Positions 37,401 to 37,776 of a stretch of DNA of 37,776 bases are shown here, piece by piece. The translations under genes were made by a program, and so were the position numbers. How positions within the stretch are numbered: the first letter of the stretch is position 1; the number at the start of each line of letters is the position of its first letter. The notes under the pieces are model-generated. The model was not told the DNA's origin, did not search any database, and worked only from the letters and a program-made list of their open reading frames with translations. The DNA comes from JAVBLG01 sp031553655 (GTDB taxonomy: Bacteria; Desulfobacterota; Desulfovibrionia; Desulfovibrionales; Desulfovibrionaceae), in assembly GCA_031553655.1 (NCBI GenBank), contig JAVBLG010000083.1:1-37776 (forward strand). Direction: 5' to 3'.

Positions 37401-37466
37401 TGGCTGTTACTGATTCTCATGTTTTTACACATGTTATGTGCAAAAATATTTTTGACGGCCTGTGAT

Positions 37467-37639
37467 GTTAGCACCAGGCCCCTTTTATTCCGGGAAAGGC
37501 CAAAGCTACGACTTCACAAGCCACAGGTCTCCGGTGCTAACGATTTTCTGCCGGTGCTAACACATTTTCGGGGTAAACAGGTTTGTGAAGCGGTAGTTTC
37601 GATCAACAGCCAAAGCCCCTGCTGCTAACAAATTGCTAA
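37467..37639. repeat. Cluster of GGTGCTAAC motifs (integrase arm/att-like)
   Basis: GGTGCTAAC occurs at 37467-37475 (minus), 37533-37541 and 37553-37561. GCTAACAAATTGCTAA at 37624-37639 exactly repeats 24533-24548 beside the integrase. Clustered short repeats of this kind are expected of integrase arm sites at an element end. Confidence 0.55.
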
Positions 37640-37776
37640 GGAAGCGCTGATTTAATGTCCCCTGAAGGGATCGTCAAAAGGATAGTTTTGTGTTAAATTT
37701 TTTCATCATTTTAAGGAGAAAAGCATGAAACGTCCCAGTTTGAGCGACATCGAATACGGCATGCGCAAGCGCACAA
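37640..37776 (+). mobile_element. IS5-type insertion sequence, left end (cut by window)
   Basis: The element begins GGAAGCGCTGATTTAAT, similar in form to IS5-family ends. It is preceded by CTAA, the kind of 4 bp target used by IS5 relatives. It interrupts the repeat GCTAACAAATTGCTAA. A transposase start follows, and the right end lies outside the window. Confidence 0.65.
37725..37776 (+). CDS. IS5-family transposase, N-terminal 17 codons
   Basis: AAGGAG lies before the ATG. The visible start, MKRPSLSDIEYGMRKRT, matches the usual opening of IS5-family transposases (hydrophobic-SL-D-EY...KR-T). Only the first 52 bases are present, so the family is probable rather than certain. Confidence 0.65.
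   Translation, partial: MKRPSLSDIEYGMRKRT

Overview
The window looks like a chromosomal segment of a sulfate-reducing deltaproteobacterium of the Desulfovibrionaceae type. This is inferred from gene content only: an SLC13 permease and two YeiH-type putative sulfate exporters, a c-type-haem sensor kinase with an NtrC-type regulator, a CoA-disulfide reductase fused to rhodanese, an ASKHA/RACo-like protein, YqeC, and three sigma-54-type flagellin genes. The core part is GC-rich. The right third is a mosaic accessory island with clearly AT-rich patches.

Core part (1-24,405). The left edge holds a truncated ASKHA (RACo-like) gene overlapping an Rsm22-type methyltransferase. Next come an SLC13/TrkA-C permease and, on the minus strand, a compact locus that I read as a type I toxin mRNA: a 23-residue hydrophobic peptide, a sigma-70-like promoter, 5'/3' complementary ends and a terminator. 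A haem-type histidine kinase and sigma-54 activator are divergent from a YeiH-family transporter that has a -24/-12 promoter. A second YeiH-family transporter follows. Each transporter is accompanied by a small single-span membrane protein. A 211-287 bp hairpin-rich MITE-like repeat occurs twice in full and once as an internally deleted 86 bp copy. AmrB/MEMO, a TraT-like lipoprotein, YqeC, CoADR-rhodanese and TlyA follow. Three tandem monocistronic flagellin genes each have a sigma-54 promoter and a leader of about 210-240 nt with two GGA-loop hairpins whose stems covary (CsrA-type sites). panB and tRNA-Arg(CCG) close this part.

Accessory part (24,406 to the end). A tyrosine integrase with a 51 bp in-frame tandem duplication starts just after the tRNA. 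Phage-satellite-like genes follow: an AlpA-like regulator, a DUF6475-like gene broken by one TGA, and a replication-type protein. There are four toxin-antitoxin pairs (VapC/Phd, two HigB/HigA-type, one RelE/XRE) plus an orphan antitoxin-like gene. Duplicated XRE modules sit next to degenerate word-repeat arrays. A secreted thermonuclease and a short CI-like HTH protein follow, then an AT-rich two-gene operon (soluble 320-residue protein plus four-span membrane protein) that could be an uncharacterised defence system. At the right end are a truncated second copy of the toxin-RNA 3' half, a cluster of GGTGCTAAC integrase-arm-like motifs, and the left end of an IS5-type insertion sequence cut by the window edge.

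All functional names rest on recognised motifs and family knowledge. No database search was run.
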